In this document: in pieces, positions 17,926 to 28,477 of the stretch
Layout of the letters: every line of letters begins with the position of its first letter
How positions within the stretch are numbered: position 1 is the stretch's first letter
DNA from: Sandarakinorhabdus cyanobacteriorum
Lineage (GTDB): Bacteria > Pseudomonadota > Alphaproteobacteria > Sphingomonadales > Sphingomonadaceae
Direction of reading: 5' to 3'
Length of the DNA stretch: 64,000 bases
Assembly: GCF_002251755.1 (NCBI RefSeq)
Contig: NZ_NOXT01000110.1
Coordinates: forward strand, 1-64,000
The notes under the pieces: model-generated
What the model saw: the letters and a program-made list of their open reading frames with translations, nothing else
Told to the model about the DNA's origin: nothing
The model's database searches: none
Position numbers and translations under genes: made by a program

Positions 17926-17944
17926 CCATGCATTCAATGCATGG
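17926..17944. promoter_or_regulatory. 19-bp palindrome between ligA and the small gene
   Basis: CCATGCATTCAATGCATGG is a perfect 9-bp inverted repeat around one central base. It lies 12 bases past the ligA stop and about 100 bases upstream of the 49-aa gene, where it could be an operator or a weak terminator. There is no T-run, which favours a protein-binding site. Confidence 0.4.
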
Positions 17945-17955
17945 ATTACAGCCGC

Positions 17956-20025
<2,070 letters not shown>

Positions 20026-20095
20026 TTATCAGCCCGGCGATGTGGCTGCATCCCCCCTTTCGCCGCTGCCGCTTATTGCCTAAGCGGTTGGGGTC

Positions 20096-20815
20096 ATGAG
20101 TATCTGGGCAACCCTGGCCGGCACGGCGCTGGGCCTGATCGTCGGCGGCCCGCTGGGCGCGCTGGCCGGGGCAGCGGCTGGTGGTGCCGTGGATGGCCTG
20201 CGCGCCCGCCGGCCGGAACGGGTGCAGGAACGCCGCCGCGTCGCCTTCACCATCGCCGCCATCGCCCTCGCTGCCAAGATGGCCCGCGCCGATGGCGAAG
20301 CCACCGCCGCCGAATTCGCCACCTTCCAGCGCCTGTTCCATGTCGAGCCCAAGGAGGCCACCAACGCCCGCCGCTTCTATGACATGGCCAAGGCCTCCAT
20401 CGCCGGTTTCGAAGCCTATGCCGCGCAAGCCGCCGATCTGCTCGGCCCCGGCTCGCCCACGCTGGAAGATCTGCTCGATGCGCTCTGGCTGATCGCGGCG
20501 GTCGATGGCTATCACGACGCCGAACTCGAATTTCTCGACACAGTCGGCCAGCGGCTGGGCTTTGACGATGCCGCCCGCGCCCGCATCCGCCGCCGCCATG
20601 TCAGCCCGGCCGCCGATGATCCCTGGGCCATCCTGGGCATCGAACCGGGCGTCGATGCCGCCGCCATCCGCGCCGCCTATCACGGCCTCGTCAAACGCTA
20701 TCACCCCGATCGCGCGCTGGCCGAGGGCGTGCCGAATGAATTCATCCGGGTCGCCGAAACCCGCATGGCCGAAATCAACGCTGCCTATGATCAACTCACC
20801 GGGAGGCGCCGGTGA
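20096..20815 (+). CDS. DjlA-like TerB/DnaJ-domain protein
   Basis: 239-aa protein with a Gly/Ala-rich hydrophobic N-terminus (LIVGGPLGALAGAAAGGAVDG), a central TerB-like helical domain (about 45-160, with KMARADGEAT and AAVDGYHDAE) and a C-terminal J domain (about 175-238). The HPD tripeptide is intact in RYHPDR, so it can stimulate a DnaK partner. The arrangement is that of DjlA co-chaperones in the inner membrane. Its end overlaps the EamA gene start by four bases (GTGA), indicating an operon. Confidence 0.85.
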   Translation: MSIWATLAGTALGLIVGGPLGALAGAAAGGAVDGLRARRPERVQERRRVAFTIAAIALAAKMARADGEATAAEFATFQRLFHVEPKEATNARRFYDMAKASIAGFEAYAAQAADLLGPGSPTLEDLLDALWLIAAVDGYHDAELEFLDTVGQRLGFDDAARARIRRRHVSPAADDPWAILGIEPGVDAAAIRAAYHGLVKRYHPDRALAEGVPNEFIRVAETRMAEINAAYDQLTGRRR

Positions 20816-21696
20816 AACCGCTGCATCTGTTCATGATTCTGGCCATCGATGTGGTGTGGGGCTTCAACGTCGTCGCCGTGAAGGAAGGCGTGATGTCGGC
20901 CGGGCCGATGGTGGCGGTGCTGCTGCGCTACACGGTTTCCACCCTGGTCTGCCTGCCGTTCATCCGCTGGCTGCCGGGCCGCATGGGGCTGGTCCTGCTC
21001 ACCGGCTTCATCGCCGGTGCGCTGTTCATGTCGCTGGGCGGTCTGTCGTTCGCGTTGGCCGACAATCTGTCGGCCCTGTCGATCGTCGGCCAGCTCGGCG
21101 TGCCGTTCAGCCTGATCCTGGCGGTGATCTTCATGAAGGAGGAAATCCGCTGGCCGCGCATCATCGCCATCGCCATCTGTTTCCTGGGCGTGGTGGTGAT
21201 GGGCTTTGATCCGGCCATCGCCCACGAACGGGTCGGCATCCTGCTCACCGCCGGCGCTTCGCTGTGCTGGGCCATCGGCAATCTGCTGTTCCGCCATCTG
21301 AAGGGCGTTCCGGTGCTGGTCATCCACGGCTGGCTGGGCATCGTGTCCATCCCGATCATGCTGGCGCTGGCGGCCCTGTTCGAACCGGCAAAGCTCGCCG
21401 CCATCCCGGATCTGCCGCTCAGCACCTGGGGCTGGGTCGCCTATTCCGGCATCATGTCCAGCATCGTCGGCCATGGCGGCATGACCTGGCTGTTCCAGCG
21501 CTATCCGGTGGCCGTCGTCTCGCCGCTCACCCTGCCCACCCCATTGATTTCGGTGATGGTTGCCGTCGCCGTTTATGAAACACCAATCACCGGGCAGATG
21601 CTCGTCGGCGGCCTCCTCACCCTGGTGGGCGTCACCATCATCACCATCCGCACCGCCCAGCGGCGCGACAGCGACATGCCGGCTGAACCGCTATGA
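20812..21696 (+). CDS. EamA/DMT superfamily transporter
   Basis: 294-aa inner-membrane protein with ten predicted helices in two EamA repeats (about 1-135 and 145-280). GTG start at 20812 follows a GGGAGG site inside the DnaJ gene. Members export amino acids or metabolites; the substrate here is unknown. The stop overlaps the following amidase start (ATGA). Confidence 0.88.
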   Translation: MKPLHLFMILAIDVVWGFNVVAVKEGVMSAGPMVAVLLRYTVSTLVCLPFIRWLPGRMGLVLLTGFIAGALFMSLGGLSFALADNLSALSIVGQLGVPFSLILAVIFMKEEIRWPRIIAIAICFLGVVVMGFDPAIAHERVGILLTAGASLCWAIGNLLFRHLKGVPVLVIHGWLGIVSIPIMLALAALFEPAKLAAIPDLPLSTWGWVAYSGIMSSIVGHGGMTWLFQRYPVAVVSPLTLPTPLISVMVAVAVYETPITGQMLVGGLLTLVGVTIITIRTAQRRDSDMPAEPL

Positions 21697-22367
21697 CCAT
21701 CATCGAACGCCCCAGCCCCAATTTCGGCGACCGGCTGCTGCCGATCGGTATCATCGTGCTGCATTACACCGGCATGCGCAGCGCCGCCGAAGCCATCGAC
21801 TGGCTGGCCAACCCGGCCTCCGGCGTTTCGGCCCATTATGTCGTCGCCGAAGACGGCACAGTGCTGCGCATGGTCGATGAAGCCAAACGCGCCTGGCACG
21901 CCGGGCGCAGCTGGTGGCGCGGCATCACCGATGTCAACAGCGCCAGCATCGGGATCGAGATCGTCAACCCCGGCCATGAATTCGGCTATGTGCCCTTCCC
22001 CGCCGCCCAGATGGACGCGGTCCATGCCCTGGTGGCCGACATTGCCGCCCGCCACGCCATCGCGCCCGCCAACGTGATCGGCCACAGCGACATCGCCCCC
22101 ACCCGCAAGGAGGATCCGGGCGAGCTGTTCGACTGGCCGCGCCTTGCCCGCGCCGGCCTGGTGGCCGCGCCCAGGCCGTGCATGGACCCCAACTGGACCG
22201 ACCCCGGCTTTCTGGCCGCGCTGGGCCGCTATGGCTATGACATCACCGCGCCTCAGGAAGCCGTGATCGCCTTCCAGCGCCACCACCGCCCCGCCCGGTT
22301 TGACGGCGTGATCGATCCCGAAACCCGCACCATCCTCAAGGGCTTGCTGCTGGCGGAAGGCCTCTAA
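21693..22367 (+). CDS. N-acetylmuramoyl-L-alanine amidase (AmiD-like)
   Basis: 224-aa amidase_2 enzyme that cuts the bond between MurNAc and L-Ala in muropeptides. Zinc ligands lie in VLHYTGM near residue 25, a second His in the HAGRSWWRG region, and GHSDIAPTRKEDPG near 129. A C-terminal peptidoglycan-binding helical domain follows (about 160-222, with QEAVIAFQRHHR). No signal peptide is evident, so it may act in the cytoplasm on recycled fragments. It is third in a coupled operon with the DnaJ and EamA genes. Confidence 0.9.
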   Translation: MTIIERPSPNFGDRLLPIGIIVLHYTGMRSAAEAIDWLANPASGVSAHYVVAEDGTVLRMVDEAKRAWHAGRSWWRGITDVNSASIGIEIVNPGHEFGYVPFPAAQMDAVHALVADIAARHAIAPANVIGHSDIAPTRKEDPGELFDWPRLARAGLVAAPRPCMDPNWTDPGFLAALGRYGYDITAPQEAVIAFQRHHRPARFDGVIDPETRTILKGLLLAEGL

Positions 22368-22370
22368 ACA

Positions 22371-22407
22371 AAAAACCGGCCGGTGCCCGAGGGGGAGCAC
22401 CGGCCGG
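22371..22407 (-). terminator. Rho-independent terminator on the minus strand
   Basis: A perfect 11-bp stem (CCGGCCGGTGC / GCACCGGCCGG) is followed on the minus strand by TTTTTTG. Its loop contains a five-C run on the minus strand. It lies right after the plus-strand amidase stop, but the T-tract is only on the minus side, so it ends a minus-strand transcript (the candidate small RNA or the DUF6522 mRNA). Confidence 0.8.
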
Positions 22408-22512
22408 AAGTGGTCCGCGGGTGGCCCAACAGGGGGGAAGGCCACCGCAATCAGCGGGATGCCGGCGGGTCCGCCGGCGGGCGAGACGACAAATGGGGGG
22501 CGTCGTCTCGAC
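22371..22512 (-). ncRNA. Candidate small RNA with C-run hairpin loops
   Basis: Reading the minus strand, four hairpins follow each other. The first is 22482-22510, a 9-bp stem CGAGACGAC/GTCGTCTCG with loop GCCCCCCATTT. Next come 22462-22477 (CCGGCG/CGCCGG, tetraloop) and 22421-22445 (GTGGCC stem, loop TTCCCCCCTGTTG). The last is the terminator hairpin, with loop TCCCCCTCGG and a T-tract. A plausible promoter (TTGCAA, 17 bases, CATGAA; 22519-22547) would start transcription near 22512. Three loops with exposed C runs resemble alphaproteobacterial anti-Shine-Dalgarno RNAs such as the CcsR and alpha-r14 groups. It might instead be the 3' UTR of the DUF6522 gene. Structure is seen; function is inferred. 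Confidence 0.55.
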
Positions 22513-22587
22513 CCCGTCTTCATGGCAAGCCTTGACCAACATTGCAAGGATGTAATGTTTGGTGCGACAAATCTCGCCGGCCCGGAG

Positions 22588-22881
22588 TCACACGGCGCCG
22601 GGCCGGCGCGCGCCCAGCGGCAGATCATGGCCGCCGAAATCCAGAGTCGATTTCGAAATCACCTCGCCGAGCGCGTCGACAATCACCCGCAACCGCCGCT
22701 TGTCGGTGGCAAAGGTCAGGCGGAAGGTGCCGAAATCCTCGTCCACCCCGGCTTCCACCCACGACGTGATGAGGCGTCCGGCCAGCATCGGCTGCACCTG
22801 TTCGGGCAGCAGCTTCAGCCCTTCGGCAATCACTTCGGCTGGCACGGTGAACGCCTGGCCATTGGCTTCAATCTCGATCAT
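22588..22881 (-). CDS. DUF6522-like small protein
   Basis: 97-aa soluble protein beginning MIEIEANGQAFTVPAEVIAEG. The pattern of a leading beta strand, a helix ending in GLKLLPEQVQPML, and DEDFGTFRLTF with DKRRLRVIVD matches the small DUF6522 family as I remember it. Function is unknown. The start at 22881 was chosen because the frame upstream of it is antisense to RNase P RNA. The gene is divergent from rnpB, 47 bases away, and upstream of the candidate small RNA. Confidence 0.65.
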   Translation of the reverse strand: MIEIEANGQAFTVPAEVIAEGLKLLPEQVQPMLAGRLITSWVEAGVDEDFGTFRLTFATDKRRLRVIVDALGEVISKSTLDFGGHDLPLGARRPGAV

Positions 22882-22928
22882 GTCGCGGCGATGGCGCGAA
22901 TCGCCGGGAAATGCCATGGGGCAAATGC

Positions 22929-23336
22929 GATCACGTCGTCGGGCGGCCGCGTCGGGAGCAATCCCGCCGAGGAAAGTCCGGGCTCCACGGAACGCGGTGC
23001 CGGGTAACACCCGGCGGCATTGGCTTTGGCCAGTGTCAGGGACAGTGCCACAGAGAAGAGACCGCCGATGGTCCCGGATCATATCCGGGAGACAGGCAAG
23101 GGTGAAACGGTGCGGCAAGAGCGCACCGCGCGATGGGCAACCAAAGCGGCACGGCAAACCCCACCGGGAGCAAGACCGAATAGGGATGGCGCGCAGGGCT
23201 TTGGCGCTGCAGGGCAGGAACCGGCCCAGCCATCCGGGTTGGTTGCTGGAGGCGGCGGGCAACCGCCGTCCGAGAGGAATGGTCGCCCAGGGGGCATGAG
23301 CCCCTGGACAGAACCCGGCTTACAGACGGCGTGATC
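22929..23336 (+). ncRNA. rnpB: RNase P RNA, bacterial class A
   Basis: Catalytic RNA that trims the 5' leader from pre-tRNAs. The universal conserved blocks are present: GAGGAAAGTCCGGGCTCC at 22969 (start of P4), AGAAGAGACCGCC further on, AGAGGAATGGTCGCCC near 23272, and the closing ACAGAACCCGGCTTACA at 23308. The ends pair as helix P1 (GATCACGTCGT with ACGGCGTGATC), which sets the boundaries within a few bases. Length about 408 nt is normal for alphaproteobacteria. The P4 pairing of the two conserved blocks is intact. It converges on the cupin gene. Confidence 0.95.
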
Positions 23337-23339
23337 GCA

Positions 23340-23777
23340 TCACACAGGCCCACCCGGCGCCCAACCCGGCGGTGCCAGGGTGAAACCGGCAAAGTCAAAG
23401 CCCGGCGCCACAATGCAACTCACCAGCGCCCAGCCGTACGGCGCTTCGGCGGCCTGCCAATGGCCGGCGCCAATGCAGGCCTGCGGCGCGTGCCCGGCGG
23501 CAATCTCCGGGCCCAGCATCGTCCATGCCGGTGCCGCTGCGGCGTCGGCGGCCTCGCCCAGGCGCAACGGGCTGCCGGCGTGCCAGCACCAGAACTCGGT
23601 GGCATCCATCCGGTGCCAGTGCGATCGCTGGCCGGCCTCCAGCAGGAAATAGATGGCCGTCACCACGGCGCGGCCAGGCCCGGCCACCCGATGGGTCTCG
23701 CGATACCAGCCGCCTTCCGGATGAACGGAAAGGCCCAGCGCCTCGATCAGGCGCCGGGCCTCCGCATCATCCGTCAT
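23340..23777 (-). CDS. Cupin-fold protein, DUF985 family
   Basis: 145-aa beta-sandwich protein. The opening helix [21 protein letters not shown] and the central [19 protein letters not shown] segment are the family hallmarks, with His/Glu residues that could bind metal. Function of cupin_5/DUF985 proteins is not established. Its stop lies four bases from the 3' end of rnpB. It is downstream of clpX on the same strand, with eight bases between. Confidence 0.85.
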   Translation of the reverse strand: MTDDAEARRLIEALGLSVHPEGGWYRETHRVAGPGRAVVTAIYFLLEAGQRSHWHRMDATEFWCWHAGSPLRLGEAADAAAAPAWTMLGPEIAAGHAPQACIGAGHWQAAEAPYGWALVSCIVAPGFDFAGFTLAPPGWAPGGPV

Positions 23778-23785
23778 CGCAATGC

Positions 23786-25036
23786 TCAGGCGGCCTTGTT
23801 GGTCACCATCAGGCGCACGGGTTCCTTGGTGCCGGCAACGACATCCTTGTCCACCTGCACCTCTTCAACACCCTCAAGGCCGGGCAGATCGAACATGGTG
23901 TCGAGCAGGATGCCCTCCATGATCGAGCGCAGGCCACGCGCGCCGGTCTTGCGCTCGATGGCGCGCTTGGCCACGGCCGACAGCGCATCCGGGGTGAAGG
24001 TCAGCTTCACGCCCTCCATCTCGAACAGGCGGGCATATTGCTTCACCAGCGCGTTCTTCGGCTCGGTCAGGATCTTCACCAGCGCCGGCTCGTCCAGATC
24101 CTCAAGCGTGGCGATCACCGGCAGACGGCCGATGAATTCGGGGATCAGGCCAAAGCGCAGCAGATCTTCCGGCTCGCACTTGCGCAGCAATTCGCCCACG
24201 CGGCGCTCGTCGGGCGCGGCCACATGCGCGCCAAAGCCCATGCCGCGGCCCTGCATGCGGTCACCGATGATCCGGTCCAGCCCGCTGAAGGCGCCGCCAC
24301 AGATGAACAGGATGTTGGTCGTGTCCACCTGCAGGAATTCCTGCTGTGGATGCTTGCGCCCGCCCTGCGGCGGCACGGAGGCGGTGGTGCCTTCCATGAT
24401 CTTCAACAGAGCCTGCTGCACGCCTTCGCCCGACACGTCGCGGGTGATCGACGGGTTGTCGGCCTTGCGGGAAATCTTGTCGATTTCATCGATGTAAACG
24501 ATGCCGCGCTGGGCCCGTTCCACATTGTAATCGCTGGCCTGCAACAGCTTCAGGATGATGTTCTCCACATCCTCGCCCACATAACCGGCTTCGGTCAGCG
24601 TGGTCGCATCGGCCATGGTGAACGGCACATCCAGGATGCGCGCCAGCGTCTGCGCCAGCAGCGTCTTGCCGCAACCGGTCGGGCCAACCAGCAGGATGTT
24701 GGACTTGGCCAGTTCCACTTCGGCACCCTTGCCGCCGTGGTTCAGCCGCTTGTAATGGTTGTGCACGGCCACCGACAGCACGCGCTTGGCGTGGAACTGG
24801 CCGATCACATAATCATCCAGCACCTTGCAGATCTCGCGCGGCGTCGGCACGTCGCCGGATTTCTTCACCAGCGCCGTCTTGGTCTCTTCGCGGATGATGT
24901 CGTTGCACAGCTCCACGCATTCATCGCAGATGAACACGGTCGGACCGGCAATCAGCTTCCTGACCTCATGCTGGCTCTTGCCGCAGAAGCTGCAGTAAAG
25001 CGTGCCCTTGCTGTCGCTGCCGCCCAGCTTGGTCAT
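23786..25036 (-). CDS. clpX: ATP-dependent Clp protease ATP-binding subunit ClpX
   Basis: 416-aa AAA+ unfoldase that feeds substrates to ClpP. The N-terminal four-cysteine zinc domain (CSFCGK and CDECVELC) spans about residues 15-40. Walker A GPTGCGKT is near 117, Walker B YIDEIDK near 182, and the ClpP-binding loop is expected near 260-275. The ATG follows an AGGAAGGA site. It is downstream of clpP with its own likely promoter in the 184-base gap. Confidence 0.97.
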   Translation of the reverse strand: MTKLGGSDSKGTLYCSFCGKSQHEVRKLIAGPTVFICDECVELCNDIIREETKTALVKKSGDVPTPREICKVLDDYVIGQFHAKRVLSVAVHNHYKRLNHGGKGAEVELAKSNILLVGPTGCGKTLLAQTLARILDVPFTMADATTLTEAGYVGEDVENIILKLLQASDYNVERAQRGIVYIDEIDKISRKADNPSITRDVSGEGVQQALLKIMEGTTASVPPQGGRKHPQQEFLQVDTTNILFICGGAFSGLDRIIGDRMQGRGMGFGAHVAAPDERRVGELLRKCEPEDLLRFGLIPEFIGRLPVIATLEDLDEPALVKILTEPKNALVKQYARLFEMEGVKLTFTPDALSAVAKRAIERKTGARGLRSIMEGILLDTMFDLPGLEGVEEVQVDKDVVAGTKEPVRLMVTNKAA

Positions 25037-25118
25037 GACAATCCTTCCTCGTGCCGGCCCAGCCCACCGGCATCAACAAACCACCCGCCAGCACCGCCTG
25101 CACGGCCACCGGCCAATC

Positions 25119-25148
25119 AGTGTAGCGAGATTCGGGCCGTGCCCGCAA
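25119..25148 (-). promoter_or_regulatory. Putative clpX promoter
   Basis: On the minus strand TTGCGG is followed after 18 bases by TACACT. This lies about 83-112 bases upstream of the clpX start, in the clpP-clpX gap, and would allow clpX expression apart from clpP. Confidence 0.4.
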
Positions 25149-25220
25149 GGGCGAGCAACGGCTTTCTTGTCGCGTCTTGTTCGAAACCGATGCAATTGGC
25201 CGCGAAAACGGCGCAACTCA

Positions 25221-25850
25221 TCAGGCGGCCAGCGAATCGCCCTCGGTCGGCACCGGGCGCTTTTCCATCACCGCATCCACCAGGCCGAACTCCATCGCCT
25301 CTTCCGCGCTCATGAACTTGTCGCGCTCCATGGCCCGCTCGATCGTCTCCAGATCCTTGCCGGTATGCTTCACATACAGGCCATTGAGGATGCTGCGGAT
25401 GCGCAGGATCTCGCGCGCCTGGATCTCGATGTCGGTGGCCTGGCCCTGTGCCCCGCCCGACGGCTGGTGCACCATGATGCGGGCGTTCTTCAGCGCCACG
25501 CGCTTGCCGGGCGTGCCGGCGGCCAACAGGAAGCTGCCCATCGATGCCGCCTGGCCCACGCACACCGTCGCCACATCGGGGCGGATATATTGCATCGTGT
25601 CGTAAATCGCCATGCCGCTGGTGATCACCCCGCCCGGCGAGTTGATGTACATATAGATGTCCTTCTTCGGATTTTCCGATTCCAGGAACAGCAGCTGCGC
25701 CACGATCAGCGAGGCCATATTGTCTTCCACCGGCCCGTTCACGAACACGATGCGATCGCGCAGCAGGCGCGAATAAATGTCAAAGCTCCGCTCACCGCGG
25801 TTGGAGCTTTCGATAACAATGGGCACAAGAGCGGCGGTCGGATTGATCAT
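25221..25850 (-). CDS. clpP: ATP-dependent Clp protease proteolytic subunit
   Basis: 209-aa serine protease forming the tetradecameric chamber of ClpXP. Nucleophile Ser lies in GQAASMGS near residue 102, His in MVHQPSGG near 126, and the Asp follows in the usual handle region. The start at 25850 ([12 protein letters not shown]) is preceded by AAGGAG; an in-frame ATG at 25865 would overlap that site. Gene order tig-clpP-clpX is the common alphaproteobacterial one. Confidence 0.97.
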   Translation of the reverse strand: MINPTAALVPIVIESSNRGERSFDIYSRLLRDRIVFVNGPVEDNMASLIVAQLLFLESENPKKDIYMYINSPGGVITSGMAIYDTMQYIRPDVATVCVGQAASMGSFLLAAGTPGKRVALKNARIMVHQPSGGAQGQATDIEIQAREILRIRSILNGLYVKHTGKDLETIERAMERDKFMSAEEAMEFGLVDAVMEKRPVPTEGDSLAA

Positions 25851-25947
25851 GACATTCTCCTTCACATCGCCCTAGTTCGGACGTTTGCCGCCCAAGTTCA
25901 AGGGGGGCCGCCGGCGGCGCGGCAAAACAGCCGGGGATAAGCCCAAA

Positions 25948-25985
25948 GGCAAAGGGCCCCGCCGGTGCTGCCGGCGGGGCCCTTC
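25948..25985 (-). terminator. Rho-independent terminator after tig
   Basis: A perfect 12-bp stem (GGGCCCCGCCGG / CCGGCGGGGCCC) is followed on the minus strand by TTTGCCTTT. It separates tig from clpP. Confidence 0.75.
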
Positions 25986-26005
25986 GTGCATCGCAATCAA
26001 GCGGA

Positions 26006-27580
26006 TCAGGCGCTCTTCTTGGTCGCCTTCTTCGGCTTGGCCGGGGCTTCGGCCTCGGCAGCCGGCTCGGCATCGGCCTTCTTGGCAGCCGCCTTCTTGG
26101 CCGGGGCCTTCTTCACCGGTTCGGCAGCGGCTTCGGCGGCCGGCTCTTCGGCCTTGGCCTTCTTGGCAGCGGCCTTCTTGGCCGGCTTGGCCGGGGCATG
26201 GTCATGATCATGTTCGCAATCCGGGCCATGCACATGACCGGCCGGCGATTCGTCTTCGCTGGCGATGGCGGCTTCCAGCTCTTCGCGGGTCACGGCGCGT
26301 TCAGTGATCGCGGCCTTGCCGATCAGATAATCCACCACCTTGTCTTCATAAAGCGGCGCGCGCAGCTGCATGGCGGCCATGGCGTTCTCCTGGAAGAACT
26401 TCACCACCTTCTGCTGTTCGGCCGGGGCATAGCGGGCGGCTTCCTGGCCGATCAGGCGGTTCATTTCCGCCTGGGACACGGTGACACCACCGCGCTGGCC
26501 GATCTCCGACAGCAGCAGGCCCAGGCGCACGCGGCGCACGGCAATGCGGCGATAATCCTCGCGCTCGGCTTCGATCTCGGCCTTGGCGGCGGCGGGATCG
26601 GCTTCACGGGCGGCTTCGGCTTCCAGCGTCTGCCAGATCTGGTCGAACTCGGCATCAACCATGGATACCGGCACGTCGAAATCATGGCGCGAAGCCAGCG
26701 TGTCGAGCAGCTTGCGCTTCAAATGGGTGCGCGACAGGCCGCCCAGCTCCGCATCCAGCTGATCCTTCAGGATTTCCTTCAGCGCGTCCAGGCTGTCGAG
26801 GCCAAAGCCCTTGGCGAATTCGTCATCGATCTTGGTCTCGGCCGGCACTTCCACGGCCTGCACGGTGATGGCGAATTCGGCCGGCTTACCGGCCAGGTTG
26901 GCGGCGCCATAATCTTCGGGGAAGGTCACCAGAATCGTGCGCTGTTCGTTGGCCTTGGCGCCCACCAGCTGGTCTTCAAAGCCGGGGATCAGCTGGCCGC
27001 TGCCGATCTTCACCCGCATGCCTTCGCCGGTGCCACCGTCAAATTTCACGCCGTCCACGGTGCCTTCATAATCGATCACCACCGTGTCGCCGGTCTTGGC
27101 CTTGTGCTTGGCCGGGGCCGGCTCGGTGCGCTGGGCCGATTCGGCCAGGCGGGCGAGCGCCGCGTCCATGGCGGCATCGTCGGCCGGCACCACCAGCTTT
27201 TCCAGCGCCAGATCATCGATCTTCACATCATCAATGGTCGGCAGGATTTCCAGGCTCACGGTGAAGCGGGCATCGCCATCATCCGGCAGCTCGCCATCCA
27301 CATCCACCTGCGGCTGGGTCGCCGGGCGCAGGCCATTGCTGCTGATCACCTGGTTCACGCCATCGTTCAGCGCGTCCTGCAGGGCTTCGCCGCGCAGGGC
27401 GGCGCCGTGCATCTTCTTCACCAGATTGGCCGGCACCTTGCCCGGGCGGAAGCCCGGCATGCGGATCGTCTTCGACACTTCGGCCAGACGGGTTTCCACC
27501 CGCGCGGCAATCGCTTCGGCCGGGATCACCAGCGAATAAGCGCGGCGCAGGCCCTGGTTGGTGATTTCGGCAATCTGCAT
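26006..27580 (-). CDS. tig: Trigger factor
   Basis: 524-aa ribosome-associated chaperone. The N-terminal ribosome-binding domain holds the FRPGKVP signature (GFRPGKVPANLVKK near residue 45). A central FKBP-like peptidyl-prolyl isomerase domain (about 160-245) and a helical C-terminal domain follow. The protein ends in an extra tail of about 90 residues: a His/Asp cluster (HVHGPDCEHDHDH) and then Lys-Ala-rich repeats (KKAAAKKA). That tail is not part of the standard chaperone. The start at 27580 opens the conserved MQIAEITNQGLRR; upstream in-frame codons run into a tRNA. tRNA-Leu(TAG) lies 68 bases upstream on the same strand. Confidence 0.95.
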   Translation of the reverse strand: MQIAEITNQGLRRAYSLVIPAEAIAARVETRLAEVSKTIRMPGFRPGKVPANLVKKMHGAALRGEALQDALNDGVNQVISSNGLRPATQPQVDVDGELPDDGDARFTVSLEILPTIDDVKIDDLALEKLVVPADDAAMDAALARLAESAQRTEPAPAKHKAKTGDTVVIDYEGTVDGVKFDGGTGEGMRVKIGSGQLIPGFEDQLVGAKANEQRTILVTFPEDYGAANLAGKPAEFAITVQAVEVPAETKIDDEFAKGFGLDSLDALKEILKDQLDAELGGLSRTHLKRKLLDTLASRHDFDVPVSMVDAEFDQIWQTLEAEAAREADPAAAKAEIEAEREDYRRIAVRRVRLGLLLSEIGQRGGVTVSQAEMNRLIGQEAARYAPAEQQKVVKFFQENAMAAMQLRAPLYEDKVVDYLIGKAAITERAVTREELEAAIASEDESPAGHVHGPDCEHDHDHAPAKPAKKAAAKKAKAEEPAAEAAAEPVKKAPAKKAAAKKADAEPAAEAEAPAKPKKATKKSA

Positions 27581-27648
27581 CGAACAACCCGTCTCTTCAA
27601 AGTTTGCGTTTGCGAAAATGGCGACGCCCCATCGCGGGCGGCAGCGGT

Positions 27649-27733
27649 TGGTGCGGGCGAAGGGACTCGAACCCCCACGTCTTGCGACACCGGAACCTAA
27701 ATCCGGCGCGTCTACCAATTCCGCCACGCCCGC
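27649..27733 (-). tRNA. tRNA-Leu(TAG)
   Basis: 85-nt minus-strand tRNA with acceptor stem GCGGGCG/CGCCCGC and an encoded CCA at 27649-27651. The anticodon loop TTTAGGT gives anticodon TAG, reading CUN leucine codons. A long variable arm is present. It lies just upstream of tig and may share its transcript. Confidence 0.93.
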
Positions 27734-27811
27734 ACCCGGGGCACGAAGCGCTGGCCTATAGCAGCCTGCCCGTGATGTGCAAGGCTGCACGCCCACAGGC
27801 CCAAATGCGAA

Positions 27812-27838
27812 GCGGGCGCCGGTGGTTTCGGCGCCCGC
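27812..27838. terminator. Possible terminator hairpin
   Basis: A perfect 10-bp stem GCGGGCGCCG / CGGCGCCCGC with a 7-base loop lies between the small membrane protein gene and tRNA-Leu. There is no long T-run, so termination is only possible. Confidence 0.4.
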
Positions 27839-27867
27839 GCGGGAAACTCGGGTAACGGCAGCAACGG

Positions 27868-28191
27868 TCAGGCGCGTGCCACGGACCACACCGTGCCGGC
27901 AAAACTGGCGATCACCAGCGCCGTGACCGACAGCGCCAGCCGGGTGCGCTTCTGCGGCGTGCCGATGAAGCGCTGGATCATCGGATGATCGCTGCGGCCG
28001 GCCGTGGCCCAGGCCATCAGGGCAATCCACAGCGCGAAGGAAAACAGCGACACCACATTCAGCATGGCGAGCAGATGCTTGTCAGGGTGATGGTTCACAT
28101 AAGCGATGGCGGCCGGCAAGAAATTGAAAACACACAGGAAGACAAAGCCTCCCCAAAACAGCCACATCGCAGTTGCCGAAGCAAACATCAT
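27868..28191 (-). CDS. Small membrane protein, superinfection-immunity-like
   Basis: 107-aa protein with three hydrophobic segments: an N-terminal helix (WLFWGGFVFLCVFNFLP), a middle helix (AMLNVVSLFSFALWIALMAWA) and a C-terminal helix. The FNFLPAAIAY plus LLAMLNVV...WIALMAWA pattern resembles the T4 Imm-like superinfection immunity domain, which is common in bacterial genomes without any proven phage role. The start at 28191 follows a GGGGAGGA site; a longer frame begins at 28221. The domain match is tentative. Confidence 0.6.
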   Translation of the reverse strand: MMFASATAMWLFWGGFVFLCVFNFLPAAIAYVNHHPDKHLLAMLNVVSLFSFALWIALMAWATAGRSDHPMIQRFIGTPQKRTRLALSVTALVIASFAGTVWSVARA

Positions 28192-28266
28192 AGCGTCCTC
28201 CCCCGCAGCAGGCACGGTCACTCGCTGGAACGGGCCGGGACCCCACCGACTCGTCTTGCAGGCGGA

Positions 28267-28294
28267 TATTTAGCATCTGTTAACGAATTGGCAA
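28267..28294 (-). promoter_or_regulatory. Putative promoter of the small membrane protein gene
   Basis: In an AT-rich stretch unusual for this window, TTGCCA is followed after 16 bases by TAAATA on the minus strand. This lies 76-103 bases upstream of the 28191 start. Confidence 0.35.
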
Positions 28295-28363
28295 GATAAA
28301 TTTATGCCGTTTTGCAGTTTCAAAACGCGATTCCGTCGCATTTCGCAACCATAACGGATGGGT

Positions 28364-28477
28364 TCAGGGCATCAGCCAGGCGCGCAGCAACCACGCCACC
28401 GCACCCACCACGGCCACGCCGCCAACCCACAGGGCAACAAACCACATCAGGCGCTGGCGCAATACCGGTTCAGGCAT
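28364..28477 (-). CDS. DUF2474 small subunit of the bd-type oxidase
   Basis: A 37-aa single-helix membrane protein ([20 protein letters not shown]...). It starts inside the last codons of cydB with an eight-base overlap. Size, position and the LMWFVALWV-G-V helix match DUF2474, the small partner of cyanide-insensitive quinol oxidases, analogous to CydX. It probably stabilises the CydAB complex in the inner membrane. Confidence 0.85.
   Translation of the reverse strand: MPEPVLRQRLMWFVALWVGGVAVVGAVAWLLRAWLMP

Noticed and set aside
22408-22587. Short minus-strand frames (about 50-70 codons) before the terminator
   Set aside because: They overlap several strong hairpins, lack ribosome-binding sites and have no conserved features; a structured RNA explains the region better.
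22882-23262. Extended N-terminus of the DUF6522-like protein
   Set aside because: This part is antisense to the conserved core of RNase P RNA; the family-like sequence begins at 22881.
26198-27700. 500-codon plus-strand open frame opposite tig
   Set aside because: Shadow of the trigger factor gene; it also runs through a tRNA gene.
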